Assembly (NCBI RefSeq): GCF_014349235.1
Contig: NZ_JACSOH010000005.1
Span: 1-64,000 of the forward strand
Length of the DNA: 64,000 nt
From: Cytophaga sp. FL35
GTDB lineage: Bacteria > Bacteroidota > Bacteroidia > Flavobacteriales > Flavobacteriaceae
Direction: 5' to 3'
Below, one piece after another: positions 17,189 to 24,682 of the stretch. Within the stretch, counting starts at the first letter, position 1; every line of letters begins with the position of its first letter. The notes under the pieces are model-generated. The model searched no databases and was not told where the DNA came from. It was given only the letters and a program-made list of their open reading frames with translations. The translations under genes and the position numbers were made by a program.

Positions 17189-18602
17189 TAGGCTGAATCT
17201 TTTCTAAAAGTACAACATTTTCCACATGATGCGTTTGTGGGAACATGTCTACCGGTTGCACCTTGGTAACTTTATAAACTTCCTTCATCATTTCCAAATC
17301 CCTTGCCTGTGTTGCACTATTACAGCTTACATACACCACTTTGTTGGGGGCAATGTTCAATATTTGCTGTACTACATCTTTGTGCATACCATCTCTTGGG
17401 GGATCGGTAATAATGACATCAGGAACGCCGTTTTGCGCTATAAACGTCTCATTGAATACGTTTTTCATATCGCCCACAAAGAAATCTACATTTTCAATGT
17501 TATTTCTTACGGCATTGGCCTTGGCATCTGCTATGGCTTCTGGAACCGACTCTATACCTATTACTTTTTTTGCTTTTTTAGAAACAAACTGTGCAATGGT
17601 CCCTGTTCCTGTATACAGATCGTATACTAATTCACTGCCCTCAAGGGCTGCAAAGTTGCGGGTAATTTTATAAAGTTCATATGCCTGCTCAGAATTTGTC
17701 TGATAAAATGATTTGGCATTGATCTTGAATTTAAGGCCCTCCATTTCCTCAAAAATATGGTCCCTACCAGAGAAACAGATAATCTCCTGATCGTAAATGG
17801 TATCGTTCTGCTTTTGGTTTATTACATAGAGCAGGGAGGTTATTTCTGGAAATTTCTCTTTTAAGTAGTCTAAGAGCAATTTTCTTTTTTCTGCATCATC
17901 CTCAAAAAACTGAACCAATACCATAATTTCCCCTGTTGAAGAAGTTCGGATCATCAGCGTTCTTAACAGCCCATGTTGGTTTCTTGGGTTAAAAAATTCC
18001 ATCCCGTTCTCAATGGCAAAATTTCTGGTGGCCAAACGTATGGCATTGGAAGGGTCTTGCTGCAGATGGCATTTTTTAATGTCCAAAATCTTGTCCCACA
18101 TTCCCGGAATATGAAATCCCAAGGCGTTTTTATCGTCAAACTCCTTATCGGAATTAATTTCGTCCAATGTCAACCATCTACTGTCCGAAAATGAAAATTC
18201 CATTTTGTTCCTATAGAAATACGTTTTTTGGGAACCCAGAATGGGGGTAGTTTCGGGCAATTCTAAATGCCCAATTCTTCTAAGATTGTTCTCAACCTCC
18301 TTTTGTTTATAGTACAATTGGTGCTCATAGCCCATATCCTGCCATTTACATCCGCCGCAAACCCCAAAATGCTGGCATTGGGGTTCCGTCCTTTTGTTTG
18401 AAAAGGAATGAAATTTGGTAGCCACACCCTCAAAATAGGCCTTTCTCTTTTTGGTGGTCTGCACATCTACCACATCACCGGGTACGGTATTGGTTAAGAA
18501 AATGACCCTACCGTCCGGAGCCTTGCCCACTGTTTTGCCTTTTGCACCGGCATCAATGACCTCAACATTCTCAAAAACCTTTCGCCTTCTATTCTTTCGC
18601 AT
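17181..18602 (-). CDS. rlmD: 23S rRNA (uracil-1939-C5)-methyltransferase RlmD
   Basis: 473 residues from the ATG at 18602. The longer reading from 18629 would begin upstream of the probable promoter (18607-18614), so it is rejected. Order: N-terminal TRAM domain (about 10-65), iron-sulfur cysteine motif CQHFGVCGGCKW with a further Cys in IKKCHLQ, then a SAM methyltransferase domain with YDLYTGTGTIAQF, DPPRDGMH and the catalytic VSCNSATQARD. This is the TrmA/RumA family; four cysteines favour RlmD over TrmA. It methylates U1939 of 23S rRNA. The gene heads an operon with DUF6452 and DUF6048. Confidence 0.92.
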   Translation of the reverse strand: MRKNRRRKVFENVEVIDAGAKGKTVGKAPDGRVIFLTNTVPGDVVDVQTTKKRKAYFEGVATKFHSFSNKRTEPQCQHFGVCGGCKWQDMGYEHQLYYKQKEVENNLRRIGHLELPETTPILGSQKTYFYRNKMEFSFSDSRWLTLDEINSDKEFDDKNALGFHIPGMWDKILDIKKCHLQQDPSNAIRLATRNFAIENGMEFFNPRNQHGLLRTLMIRTSSTGEIMVLVQFFEDDAEKRKLLLDYLKEKFPEITSLLYVINQKQNDTIYDQEIICFSGRDHIFEEMEGLKFKINAKSFYQTNSEQAYELYKITRNFAALEGSELVYDLYTGTGTIAQFVSKKAKKVIGIESVPEAIADAKANAVRNNIENVDFFVGDMKNVFNETFIAQNGVPDVIITDPPRDGMHKDVVQQILNIAPNKVVYVSCNSATQARDLEMMKEVYKVTKVQPVDMFPQTHHVENVVLLEKIQPNE

Positions 18603-18606
18603 GGCG

Positions 18607-18614
18607 CAAAAATA
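18607..18614 (-). promoter_or_regulatory. -7 promoter element of rlmD
   Basis: On the minus strand this reads TATTTTTG, an exact TAnnTTTG. Transcription would begin close to the rlmD ATG at 18602, suggesting an almost leaderless mRNA. No -33 TTG at the usual spacing. Confidence 0.5.
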
Positions 18615-18858
18615 GAATGTTTCTGTCAATAGAAAGGGAGGTTTAAGAGATAATTAAAGTATTCAACTTTTAATCTAAGGAAGCAACACCTTCAACCTTA
18701 ATTTTATAGGACTCTTCATCGATATTTTGTAATTTTACGGCTCTACAAGGATGATTTCTCTCCTACGCTGAATTTTCGTTTCGGCTCTTGCCGGTAAAAT
18801 CGAAAGGATAAAGGTATAGAAGGAATTACTGAAGTTTTATTTAAAGTAATTTTTTATC

Positions 18859-20103
18859 ATGTCAGTTTTAGAAAAAATGACTTCTCAAGATGCAATAGCA
18901 TTGGAAGACAAGTACGGTGCGCACAATTACCATCCGCTACCTGTGGTACTGAGCAGGGGCGAAGGTGTTTATGTTTGGGATGTTGAAGGAAAAAGGTATT
19001 ACGATTTTCTATCAGCATATTCTGCAGTAAACCAGGGCCATTGCCATCCAAAAATTGTGGAGGCCATGACCCAACAGGCCAAAACATTGACACTCACTTC
19101 TAGGGCCTTTTATAATGATATGTTGGGTACTTATGAAAAGTATGTGACTGAAACATTTGGTTTTGACAAGCTTTTGCCAATGAATACGGGTGCCGAAGCG
19201 GTTGAAACGGCTTTAAAAGTCTGTAGAAAATGGGCCTATGAAGAAAAGGGTATTCCTGAAAATGATGCTAAAATTGTTGTATGTGAAAATAACTTTCACG
19301 GACGAACAACCACCATTATTTCCTTTAGTAACGATCCCGTAGCCCGAAAAAACTTCGGTCCCTACACTACCGGATTTGTTAAAATAGCCTACGACAATCT
19401 AGAGGCGCTCGAGAAGGCATTGAGTGAAAACGATAATATAGCGGGCTTTTTGGTAGAGCCCATTCAAGGGGAAGCGGGGGTATATGTTCCGTCCGAAGGA
19501 TATCTTACCAAAGCAAAAGCCTTGTGCGAAAAATATAATGTGCTATTTATTGCCGATGAGGTTCAGACGGGTATTGCCAGAACTGGAAAAATGCTGGCTG
19601 TTGACCATGAAAACGTTCAACCGGATATTTTGATCCTCGGGAAGGCGCTTTCCGGTGGTGCGTATCCTGTTTCCGCGGTATTGGCAAATGATGCTGTAAT
19701 GGGTGTTATTAGGCCTGGCAACCATGGAAGTACCTTTGGCGGAAATCCCGTAGCTGCCGCTGTTGGTATGGCAGCCCTGGAAGTTGTCAAGGAAGAACAA
19801 CTGGCTCAAAACGCCCATAGACTAGGGGAGCTTTTTAGGGAGAAAATGAATGCATTCATTGCAAATTGTTCCATTGTGACCAAAGTTAGGGGAAAGGGAC
19901 TGTTAAATGCTATTCTGATCAATGATACGGAAGATAGTTCTACCGCTTGGGATATTTGTATGGCGCTAAAGGAAAATGGACTTTTAGCGAAACCGACGCA
20001 CGGCAATATTATTCGCTTTGCCCCGCCTTTAGTTATGAATGAAGAACAATTATTGGAGTGTGTAAGTATAATTACCTCTACTTTAAAGATGTTTGACAAC
20101 TAA
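18859..20103 (+). CDS. rocD: Ornithine--oxo-acid transaminase
   Basis: 414 residues, cytoplasmic, class III PLP aminotransferase. The family signature is near the N-terminus: [20 protein letters not shown], typical of ornithine aminotransferase, followed by [20 protein letters not shown]. Other motifs are [36 protein letters not shown], and the PLP lysine in [13 protein letters not shown] (about Lys262). It converts ornithine and 2-oxoglutarate to glutamate semialdehyde and glutamate, linking arginine breakdown to proline. It is transcribed alone: a 256-base gap lies upstream and a strong terminator downstream. Confidence 0.95.
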   Translation: MSVLEKMTSQDAIALEDKYGAHNYHPLPVVLSRGEGVYVWDVEGKRYYDFLSAYSAVNQGHCHPKIVEAMTQQAKTLTLTSRAFYNDMLGTYEKYVTETFGFDKLLPMNTGAEAVETALKVCRKWAYEEKGIPENDAKIVVCENNFHGRTTTIISFSNDPVARKNFGPYTTGFVKIAYDNLEALEKALSENDNIAGFLVEPIQGEAGVYVPSEGYLTKAKALCEKYNVLFIADEVQTGIARTGKMLAVDHENVQPDILILGKALSGGAYPVSAVLANDAVMGVIRPGNHGSTFGGNPVAAAVGMAALEVVKEEQLAQNAHRLGELFREKMNAFIANCSIVTKVRGKGLLNAILINDTEDSSTAWDICMALKENGLLAKPTHGNIIRFAPPLVMNEEQLLECVSIITSTLKMFDN

Positions 20104-20122
20104 TATAGATTGTAATTGAATT

Positions 20123-20158
20123 AAAAAGCCCGTTCCTATCCAAGGAACGGGCTTTTTG
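20123..20158 (+). terminator. Terminator of rocD (likely bidirectional)
   Basis: Perfect 15-bp stem AAAAAGCCCGTTCCT / AGGAACGGGCTTTTT (20123-20137 and 20143-20157) around a 5-base loop. A and T runs are part of the stem, so it can also act on the converging CCC-motif operon. Confidence 0.93.
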
Positions 20159-20177
20159 TTGAAAAATAAAAATGTCA

Positions 20178-20492
20178 TTATTCCAGACCTAGTCCAAAGC
20201 CGTCAGTTGTAAAGAATGCTATAATGGCTCCAAAGTACAATATAGTAAACAGTAATAGTACAATGGAAATACCTATACATATATAGGAAAGTGTTTTACC
20301 GGTTTTGGCATTTTCTATACCTGTATAGAGATTAGGATTTTCGTCATATAGCTTTTGGGCACTTTTGGCACTGTTTAGGCCAATTATCCCAAAGATAAGG
20401 GCAAAAGGACCGCAGCATACAAAAGGTGCGATAACCCCAATTATGCCCATGGTTAAGGCGGTACTGGCTCCAGGTAATTGTTGATTTTGCAT
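20178..20492 (-). CDS. CCC-motif membrane protein (second copy)
   Basis: 104 residues with two hydrophobic segments (about 12-45 and 70-97) and a short loop containing KSAQKLYDENPNLY. A cysteine pair in the first segment (VCCGPF) corresponds to the CCC motif that names this flavobacterial family; here it is two cysteines, not three. The layout is TM2/DUF4190-like. It is a paralogue of the neighbouring upstream gene, one base away, sharing the NPxLY and KTGKxL stretches. Function unknown. Confidence 0.75.
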   Translation of the reverse strand: MQNQQLPGASTALTMGIIGVIAPFVCCGPFALIFGIIGLNSAKSAQKLYDENPNLYTGIENAKTGKTLSYICIGISIVLLLFTILYFGAIIAFFTTDGFGLGLE

Positions 20493-20493
20493 T

Positions 20494-20826
20494 TTATTGG
20501 TTCATTAATTCTTCCATTTTTTCTTGTAATAATTCTTGATCTTGTAAAGCGTCCATTCCAAAGTAAGAAACGATACCTATGATATAAATCAAGAAAAGGG
20601 CACTTAGAACAATTCCAATAATTGCCAAAATTTTACCGGTCTTTACGTTGTTAAAGTCAGAATAGAGTTCCGGATTTTCCAAATAGATATCTTTCGCCTT
20701 TTTTGCTAAAACTAACGTTACTATACCAATTATTAGTCCTAAAATTCCGTAACAGCAGCATGTTACAATTGATAAGATTCCTAGGACAAGTATAATAGTT
20801 GCATTGGGGAGTTTTTGTTGTTCCAT
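20494..20826 (-). CDS. CCC-motif membrane protein (first copy)
   Basis: 110 residues; two hydrophobic segments (about 10-40 and 66-90). The motif VTCCCYGILGL gives the family its name. The loop KKAKDIYLENPELYSDF and the KTGKIL turn match the paralogue downstream. The C-terminus is a charged helix (QELLQEKMEELMNQ). It lies 3 bases after the DUF2752 gene and 1 base before its paralogue, so the three form one operon. No function is known. Confidence 0.78.
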   Translation of the reverse strand: MEQQKLPNATIILVLGILSIVTCCCYGILGLIIGIVTLVLAKKAKDIYLENPELYSDFNNVKTGKILAIIGIVLSALFLIYIIGIVSYFGMDALQDQELLQEKMEELMNQ

Positions 20827-20829
20827 AAT

Positions 20830-21180
20830 TTAGTGGGTTATATGAGTCATTTTTATAATATAGTTAGCAATAATAGTTGCTCCAGTTGCAATTCCAAGGG
20901 ATAATTGGATGATATTCGAATATTTAAATTTTAAAAACTGATTTAAAATTGTAAACAGAACGAAGGGGATTAATATAAAAATAGGAGGGTACATATGAAA
21001 GGCTTCAGTGAATTCACCCTTAATTAAATAAAGTAGAGAACGCTGCATTCCACAACCTGGACAATCTATACCAAACAATTGCTTGTTTAAACAAGGCAGC
21101 ATGTAATCTTCTATTCCCAGAAGAAAGGTGGTTAGTTGAAATTTCAAAACGCAATCAATTTTGTTGAGGAAAATTACCAT
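20830..21180 (-). CDS. DUF2752 family membrane protein
   Basis: 116 residues from the ATG at 21180. A longer reading from 21294 would run through the promoter and start of the divergent Smr gene and is unlikely; a shorter start at 21102 (MLPCLNKQLF) is also possible. The signature is LFGIDCPGCGMQRSLLYL, the DUF2752 cysteine motif, followed by two membrane helices. The function is unknown. It heads the operon with two CCC-motif membrane proteins, 3 bases from the first, and the pairing of DUF2752 with such proteins recurs in flavobacteria. Confidence 0.8.
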   Translation of the reverse strand: MVIFLNKIDCVLKFQLTTFLLGIEDYMLPCLNKQLFGIDCPGCGMQRSLLYLIKGEFTEAFHMYPPIFILIPFVLFTILNQFLKFKYSNIIQLSLGIATGATIIANYIIKMTHITH

Positions 21181-21188
21181 TATTTTTG
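21160..21188 (+). promoter_or_regulatory. Promoter of the Smr-domain gene
   Basis: TTTG at 21160-21163, a 17-base spacer and TATTTTTG at 21181-21188 fit the Bacteroidota promoter form. The leader to the ATG at 21206 is only about 10 bases. Confidence 0.6.
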
Positions 21189-21205
21189 TGGATATAAAAT
21201 AAAAC

Positions 21206-21751
21206 ATGACCGTTTTTAAAGTAGGGGATAACGTAGAGGTACTGGATGATGTAATTTCAGGAAGGGTAATTAAAGTGCACCCCTCTGAAATCACTATTGA
21301 GACAGATGAAGGCTTTTTTCTTGATTTTGAACCTGCCGAACTCGTTGTTGTGGAAAGCGGTGAAATAAGGGTGAGTAATTTTGAGGTCAGCCAAATGAAA
21401 TCTCAAAAAGAACAACCTAAAAGAAAAAGATCAGCTTCCGTAAAACCAAAACAAAGAAACGCTCCAAAAATGGAGGTGGACCTTCATATCAATCAATTGA
21501 CCAAAAATACCAAAGGCCTTAGTAATTTTGATATGCTAAATATTCAAATGGATGCGGCCAGAAGGCAGTTGGAGTTTGCCATTGGAAAGCGCATACAAAA
21601 AGTGGTTTTTATTCACGGAGTTGGAGAAGGGGTACTAAGGGAGGAACTTTATTCCCTATTTCGCAGGTATGACAATCTAAGGTATTATGATGCGGATTAT
21701 AGCCAATATGGCTTGGGAGCCACTGAAGTCTATATTTTTCAGAATGGGTAA
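21206..21751 (+). CDS. Smr domain protein
   Basis: 181 residues, cytoplasmic. Residues 1-60 form a small beta domain (VGDNVEVLDDVISGRVIKV) like the DUF2027 N-terminus; a basic linker follows (about 68-90). The C-terminal Smr domain (about 93-181) shows MEVDLHINQL and KVVFIHGVGEGVLREEL, the DLH and HGxGxG motifs of the family. Smr domains bind or cleave nucleic acids; in MutS2 relatives they act on recombination intermediates or stalled ribosomes. The protein lacks the MutS ATPase. It has its own promoter and converges directly with the next gene, which ends one base further. Confidence 0.85.
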   Translation: MTVFKVGDNVEVLDDVISGRVIKVHPSEITIETDEGFFLDFEPAELVVVESGEIRVSNFEVSQMKSQKEQPKRKRSASVKPKQRNAPKMEVDLHINQLTKNTKGLSNFDMLNIQMDAARRQLEFAIGKRIQKVVFIHGVGEGVLREELYSLFRRYDNLRYYDADYSQYGLGATEVYIFQNG

Positions 21752-22762
21752 CTAATTTCCAAATGTGGTATAACTTCCCATTTCTACATTTTCAATCAAC
21801 GGCAGTTGAACGTCGTCCACATCATCTCCATTACCTTTTAGTTGTAGAATAAGGCTGTCTATGGTAAAATTGTGCGTGTACGTAATATTTCCGTTTTCGT
21901 CTGCCTCGCCGGCAAGTGTTTCTATTTTTAGGCTACCTCCAATGGAGTTATAATACCACGAATTGATATCTTCGGAAAGCTGCGCCGTTGAGCATGGCAT
22001 ATCTTCCGATATTTCCACATCGGCAACCACATATCGCAATGCTCCACCAGATATATCCACGGATCTTGGAGTGTTTTCCGTAACGGTGTTCACCAACTGA
22101 TCAAAAGGAACATCAAGACTCAAAAACTCATCATTTATGGTCTTGTACAACCGTATGGTGCCTTCGATAGGGTTTTCCAGACATTCCACATAGGAATCAA
22201 TATCGCTATAATTTGAAAAGGGTATTTCTAAACTCGCACTATTGGCAACGCTTGTGGTGAAGGTTCCATAATTAAAAGAAGAGGTGTCGGTAATACTTTC
22301 GCCTTGCGCATTTACCAGGGTAAGGCCGGTAATGGTAATCTGATGGCCGTAGTTCTTTACATTTCTTGCGGCCGATAATATTTTTGTTTCAATGCCCAAG
22401 GTGCCGCCAGTAGCCGTATTTTCTTCCATGACCATGGGCTCAATGGGCGGTATATTACTGCAAAAATAATCCGAAGAAACATCATCTGAAAACAAGCGGT
22501 AAGTTAGACTGGACGATGAAGGTATTGCGCTTGTAATTGTGCCCGTTTCTGAAGTCTCGTTAGCTAGTAGGCCTCCTTCCAAATCTAGAATCAGCGCTTC
22601 GTCTCCATCAATTTTAAAGAAAAATGTAGTTTCGGTGGCATCCTCTTCCTCTCCACAATTGGAAATACTAACGGAATCAAAATCAACTTGTTCTATTTGT
22701 AAATCGCCATCATCGCACGAAAAAAGTGCCAAAAGCAAACAGGAAAGCATGGTTTTCTTCAT
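21752..22762 (-). CDS. Hypothetical lipoprotein
   Basis: 336 residues. A short signal peptide ends in lipobox ALFSC, followed by DDGD, which resembles the acidic surface-export signal of Bacteroidota lipoproteins. The mature part is acidic, serine/threonine-rich and probably all-beta, with no recognised domain or catalytic motif; it contains three isolated cysteine positions (SNCGEEED, YFCSNIPP, EDMPCSTAQ) that might form disulfides. It is monocistronic, between the Smr gene (converging, no gap) and the divergent cysteine desulfurase. I cannot assign a function. Confidence 0.75.
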   Translation of the reverse strand: MKKTMLSCLLLALFSCDDGDLQIEQVDFDSVSISNCGEEEDATETTFFFKIDGDEALILDLEGGLLANETSETGTITSAIPSSSSLTYRLFSDDVSSDYFCSNIPPIEPMVMEENTATGGTLGIETKILSAARNVKNYGHQITITGLTLVNAQGESITDTSSFNYGTFTTSVANSASLEIPFSNYSDIDSYVECLENPIEGTIRLYKTINDEFLSLDVPFDQLVNTVTENTPRSVDISGGALRYVVADVEISEDMPCSTAQLSEDINSWYYNSIGGSLKIETLAGEADENGNITYTHNFTIDSLILQLKGNGDDVDDVQLPLIENVEMGSYTTFGN

Positions 22763-22766
22763 GGTC

Positions 22767-22774
22767 CAAATTTA
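22767..22774 (-). promoter_or_regulatory. -7 promoter element of the hypothetical lipoprotein gene
   Basis: Minus-strand TAAATTTG, an exact TAnnTTTG, only 5 bases from the ATG at 22762; the mRNA would be nearly leaderless. A TTG lies 14 bases upstream, shorter than usual. Confidence 0.45.
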
Positions 22775-22830
22775 AAGGAATTTAGGAACAAGTTTAAGTC
22801 CATTTAGGGAGAAATTAACTTTAATTACTC

Positions 22831-22838
22831 TAATTTTG
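22831..22838 (+). promoter_or_regulatory. -7 promoter element of the cysteine desulfurase gene
   Basis: TAATTTTG matches TAnnTTTG exactly, 36 bases before the ATG at 22875. It also shows that the longer reading from 22836 starts inside the promoter and is not translated. Confidence 0.55.
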
Positions 22839-22874
22839 CCCCCTTGTTTCATTAAAAGAACGCGGTACTTAGTT

Positions 22875-24023
22875 ATGGAAAAAGTGTATTTGGACAATGC
22901 GGCTACCACTCAGGTAAGAGACAATGTTATAGCCAAAATGCAGGAGGCCTTGTCTCAAATGTATGGCAATCCTTCCTCAACGCACAGTTTTGGCCGGTCT
23001 GCCAAGACCGCCATTGAAAGCGCTAGAAAAACCATTGCCAAGTACTTAAACGCCCACCCTTCCGAAATTATTTTTACTTCTGGCGGAACCGAGGCGGATA
23101 ATATGATTTTACGCTGTGCTGTAAGGGATTTAAACGTTAAAACCATTATCACCACCAAGATTGAACACCATGCCGTTCTCCACACTGCAGAGGACCTGGA
23201 AAAGGAGGCCGGAATAAAATTGCAATTTGTTCATCTGGATGCTGAGGGCAACCCGGATTTAAATCATTTAGAAACACTATTAAAGGCTGATGACTCCAAG
23301 AAATTGGTGAGCCTTATGCATGTGAACAATGAAATAGGAAACATTTTGCCTATTGATGAGGTATGTGATCTGTGTCATAAACACGATGCCTATTTTCATT
23401 CAGATACCGTGCAGAGCATTGGTCACTATCCTTGGGACGTGAAAAAGACGCCTGTGGATTTTATGACGGCCGCTGCGCATAAATTTCATGGGCCAAAGGG
23501 CATAGGGTTCGCTTTTATTAAAAGAAATTCAGGTTTAAAACCAATGATTTCCGGAGGGAGCCAAGAAAGAGGATTTAGAGCAGGAACGGAATCTTTTCAT
23601 AATATTGTGGGACTTGAAGAAGCATTTACTTCTGCCTATGATTTGCTGGAAGATGAAATGGCGTATGTGCAAGATTTAAAACAATATTTTATAACTCGTT
23701 TAAAGCAAGAAATACCCGGTGTTGCACTTAATGGACTTTCCGGTGATATGGAAAAAAGTACCTATACCTTGGCCAACGTGCGCTTGCCAATAGACCCTCA
23801 AAAAGCGTTGATGCTTTTATTTCATTTAGACATTAAAGGAATTGCATGTTCCAAAGGCAGTGCTTGCCAATCTGGTAGTGAAGGTGTATCTCATGTGTTG
23901 GCCGAAATTTTAAAGGAAGAAGACCTGAAAAAGCCTTCCATACGTTTTTCATTTTCAAAATTCAACACCAAAGAAGAATTAGATTATACCGTACAGGTAT
24001 TAAAGTCCTTTGTGGAGAATTAA
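22875..24023 (+). CDS. Cysteine desulfurase (NifS/IscS type)
   Basis: 382 residues from the ATG at 22875 (MEKVYLDNAATTQV, the classic start of the family). PLP-dependent class V aminotransferase fold: TSGGTEADNM, HAVLHTAEDLE, HVNNEIGNILP, and the PLP lysine in TAAAHKFHGPKG (Lys203). The catalytic cysteine is in CSKGSACQSGSEG; Cys331 aligns with the mobile-loop cysteine, and Cys325 is an extra one. It removes sulfur from cysteine for Fe-S clusters or thio-modifications. No iscU or suf genes are adjacent, so which pathway it serves is open. Its end overlaps the converging exported protein gene by 4 bases. Confidence 0.92.
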   Translation: MEKVYLDNAATTQVRDNVIAKMQEALSQMYGNPSSTHSFGRSAKTAIESARKTIAKYLNAHPSEIIFTSGGTEADNMILRCAVRDLNVKTIITTKIEHHAVLHTAEDLEKEAGIKLQFVHLDAEGNPDLNHLETLLKADDSKKLVSLMHVNNEIGNILPIDEVCDLCHKHDAYFHSDTVQSIGHYPWDVKKTPVDFMTAAAHKFHGPKGIGFAFIKRNSGLKPMISGGSQERGFRAGTESFHNIVGLEEAFTSAYDLLEDEMAYVQDLKQYFITRLKQEIPGVALNGLSGDMEKSTYTLANVRLPIDPQKALMLLFHLDIKGIACSKGSACQSGSEGVSHVLAEILKEEDLKKPSIRFSFSKFNTKEELDYTVQVLKSFVEN

Positions 24024-24679
24024 TTGGATTGCTTTCGATCTCTCCGTTTTTCCCTATCGTAAGGAAATTTACGCGCCGCCAGTTTCATCATACGGTCAAT
24101 AAGATCGTTGGTATTTTTACCCGATTTTTTATTGATTTCCTTTTCGTATTTCCAAAGTAGTTTGCCACTATCCCCATCGCTTATTTTAACCCCAATACGT
24201 CCGTAATTGGCGCTTCCGGAGAAATAATCCATAAAGTTAAAATCTGTGGACACTCCGTTGGAAAGTAGTACGTTTAAATCAATATTACCACTAATTATGC
24301 CGTCCACTCCCAATATTTCACTAAGCTGTTTAATAGTGTAAACGTCAATATTCTTAAAGGAAATATCGTTCTGAGCCAAAATGGCGTTGGTGTTTTTTAT
24401 ATTCTGGAACTCTACAGAAAACTTCTTTTTCTTTTTTCGTTTGGAAAAGTAGGTTTCTAGGGCATTTTGTACAGCGTAACCTTCTTTTTCTTCCAAATTC
24501 TTTAATTCCGTTTTGGAAATATCATCGGTTAGATCCAACTTGGTTAAAAAAGGTATGATTGCAAGGACTTGATGGTCTTCACTTAGGTCATCAAATTTAT
24601 TGCTTTCATAAATATTCTTCTGGGCATTGACAATACCCATGGTCAGCATAAGAATAGTAAAAATCAGCTTCTTCATCAT
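24020..24679 (-). CDS. Exported protein resembling CsgG/GNA1162-type proteins
   Basis: 219 residues with a signal peptide ending near VNAQ and no lipobox. The body alternates strands and helices as in CsgG/GNA1162-like domains: VLAIIPFLTKLD, IKQLSEILGVDGIISGNID, and SDGDSGKLLWKYEKEI, the last being common in such proteins. The tail is strongly basic (REKRRDRKQ). The family placement is a resemblance only. It is the last gene of an operon with the TonB-dependent receptor (3-base gap) and the M23 peptidase, suggesting an outer-membrane or periplasmic role. Confidence 0.6.
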   Translation of the reverse strand: MMKKLIFTILMLTMGIVNAQKNIYESNKFDDLSEDHQVLAIIPFLTKLDLTDDISKTELKNLEEKEGYAVQNALETYFSKRKKKKKFSVEFQNIKNTNAILAQNDISFKNIDVYTIKQLSEILGVDGIISGNIDLNVLLSNGVSTDFNFMDYFSGSANYGRIGVKISDGDSGKLLWKYEKEINKKSGKNTNDLIDRMMKLAARKFPYDREKRRDRKQSN

Positions 24680-24682
24680 TAT

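Noticed and set aside
17226-17673. Rightward open frames inside rlmD
   Set aside because: They are antisense shadows of the well-supported rlmD gene with no recognisable protein features.
18603-18858. Possible riboswitch or RNA before rocD
   Set aside because: A CGGC-TCTT-GCCG hairpin and some repeats of CGGCTCT are present, but no known riboswitch core or terminator could be recognised.
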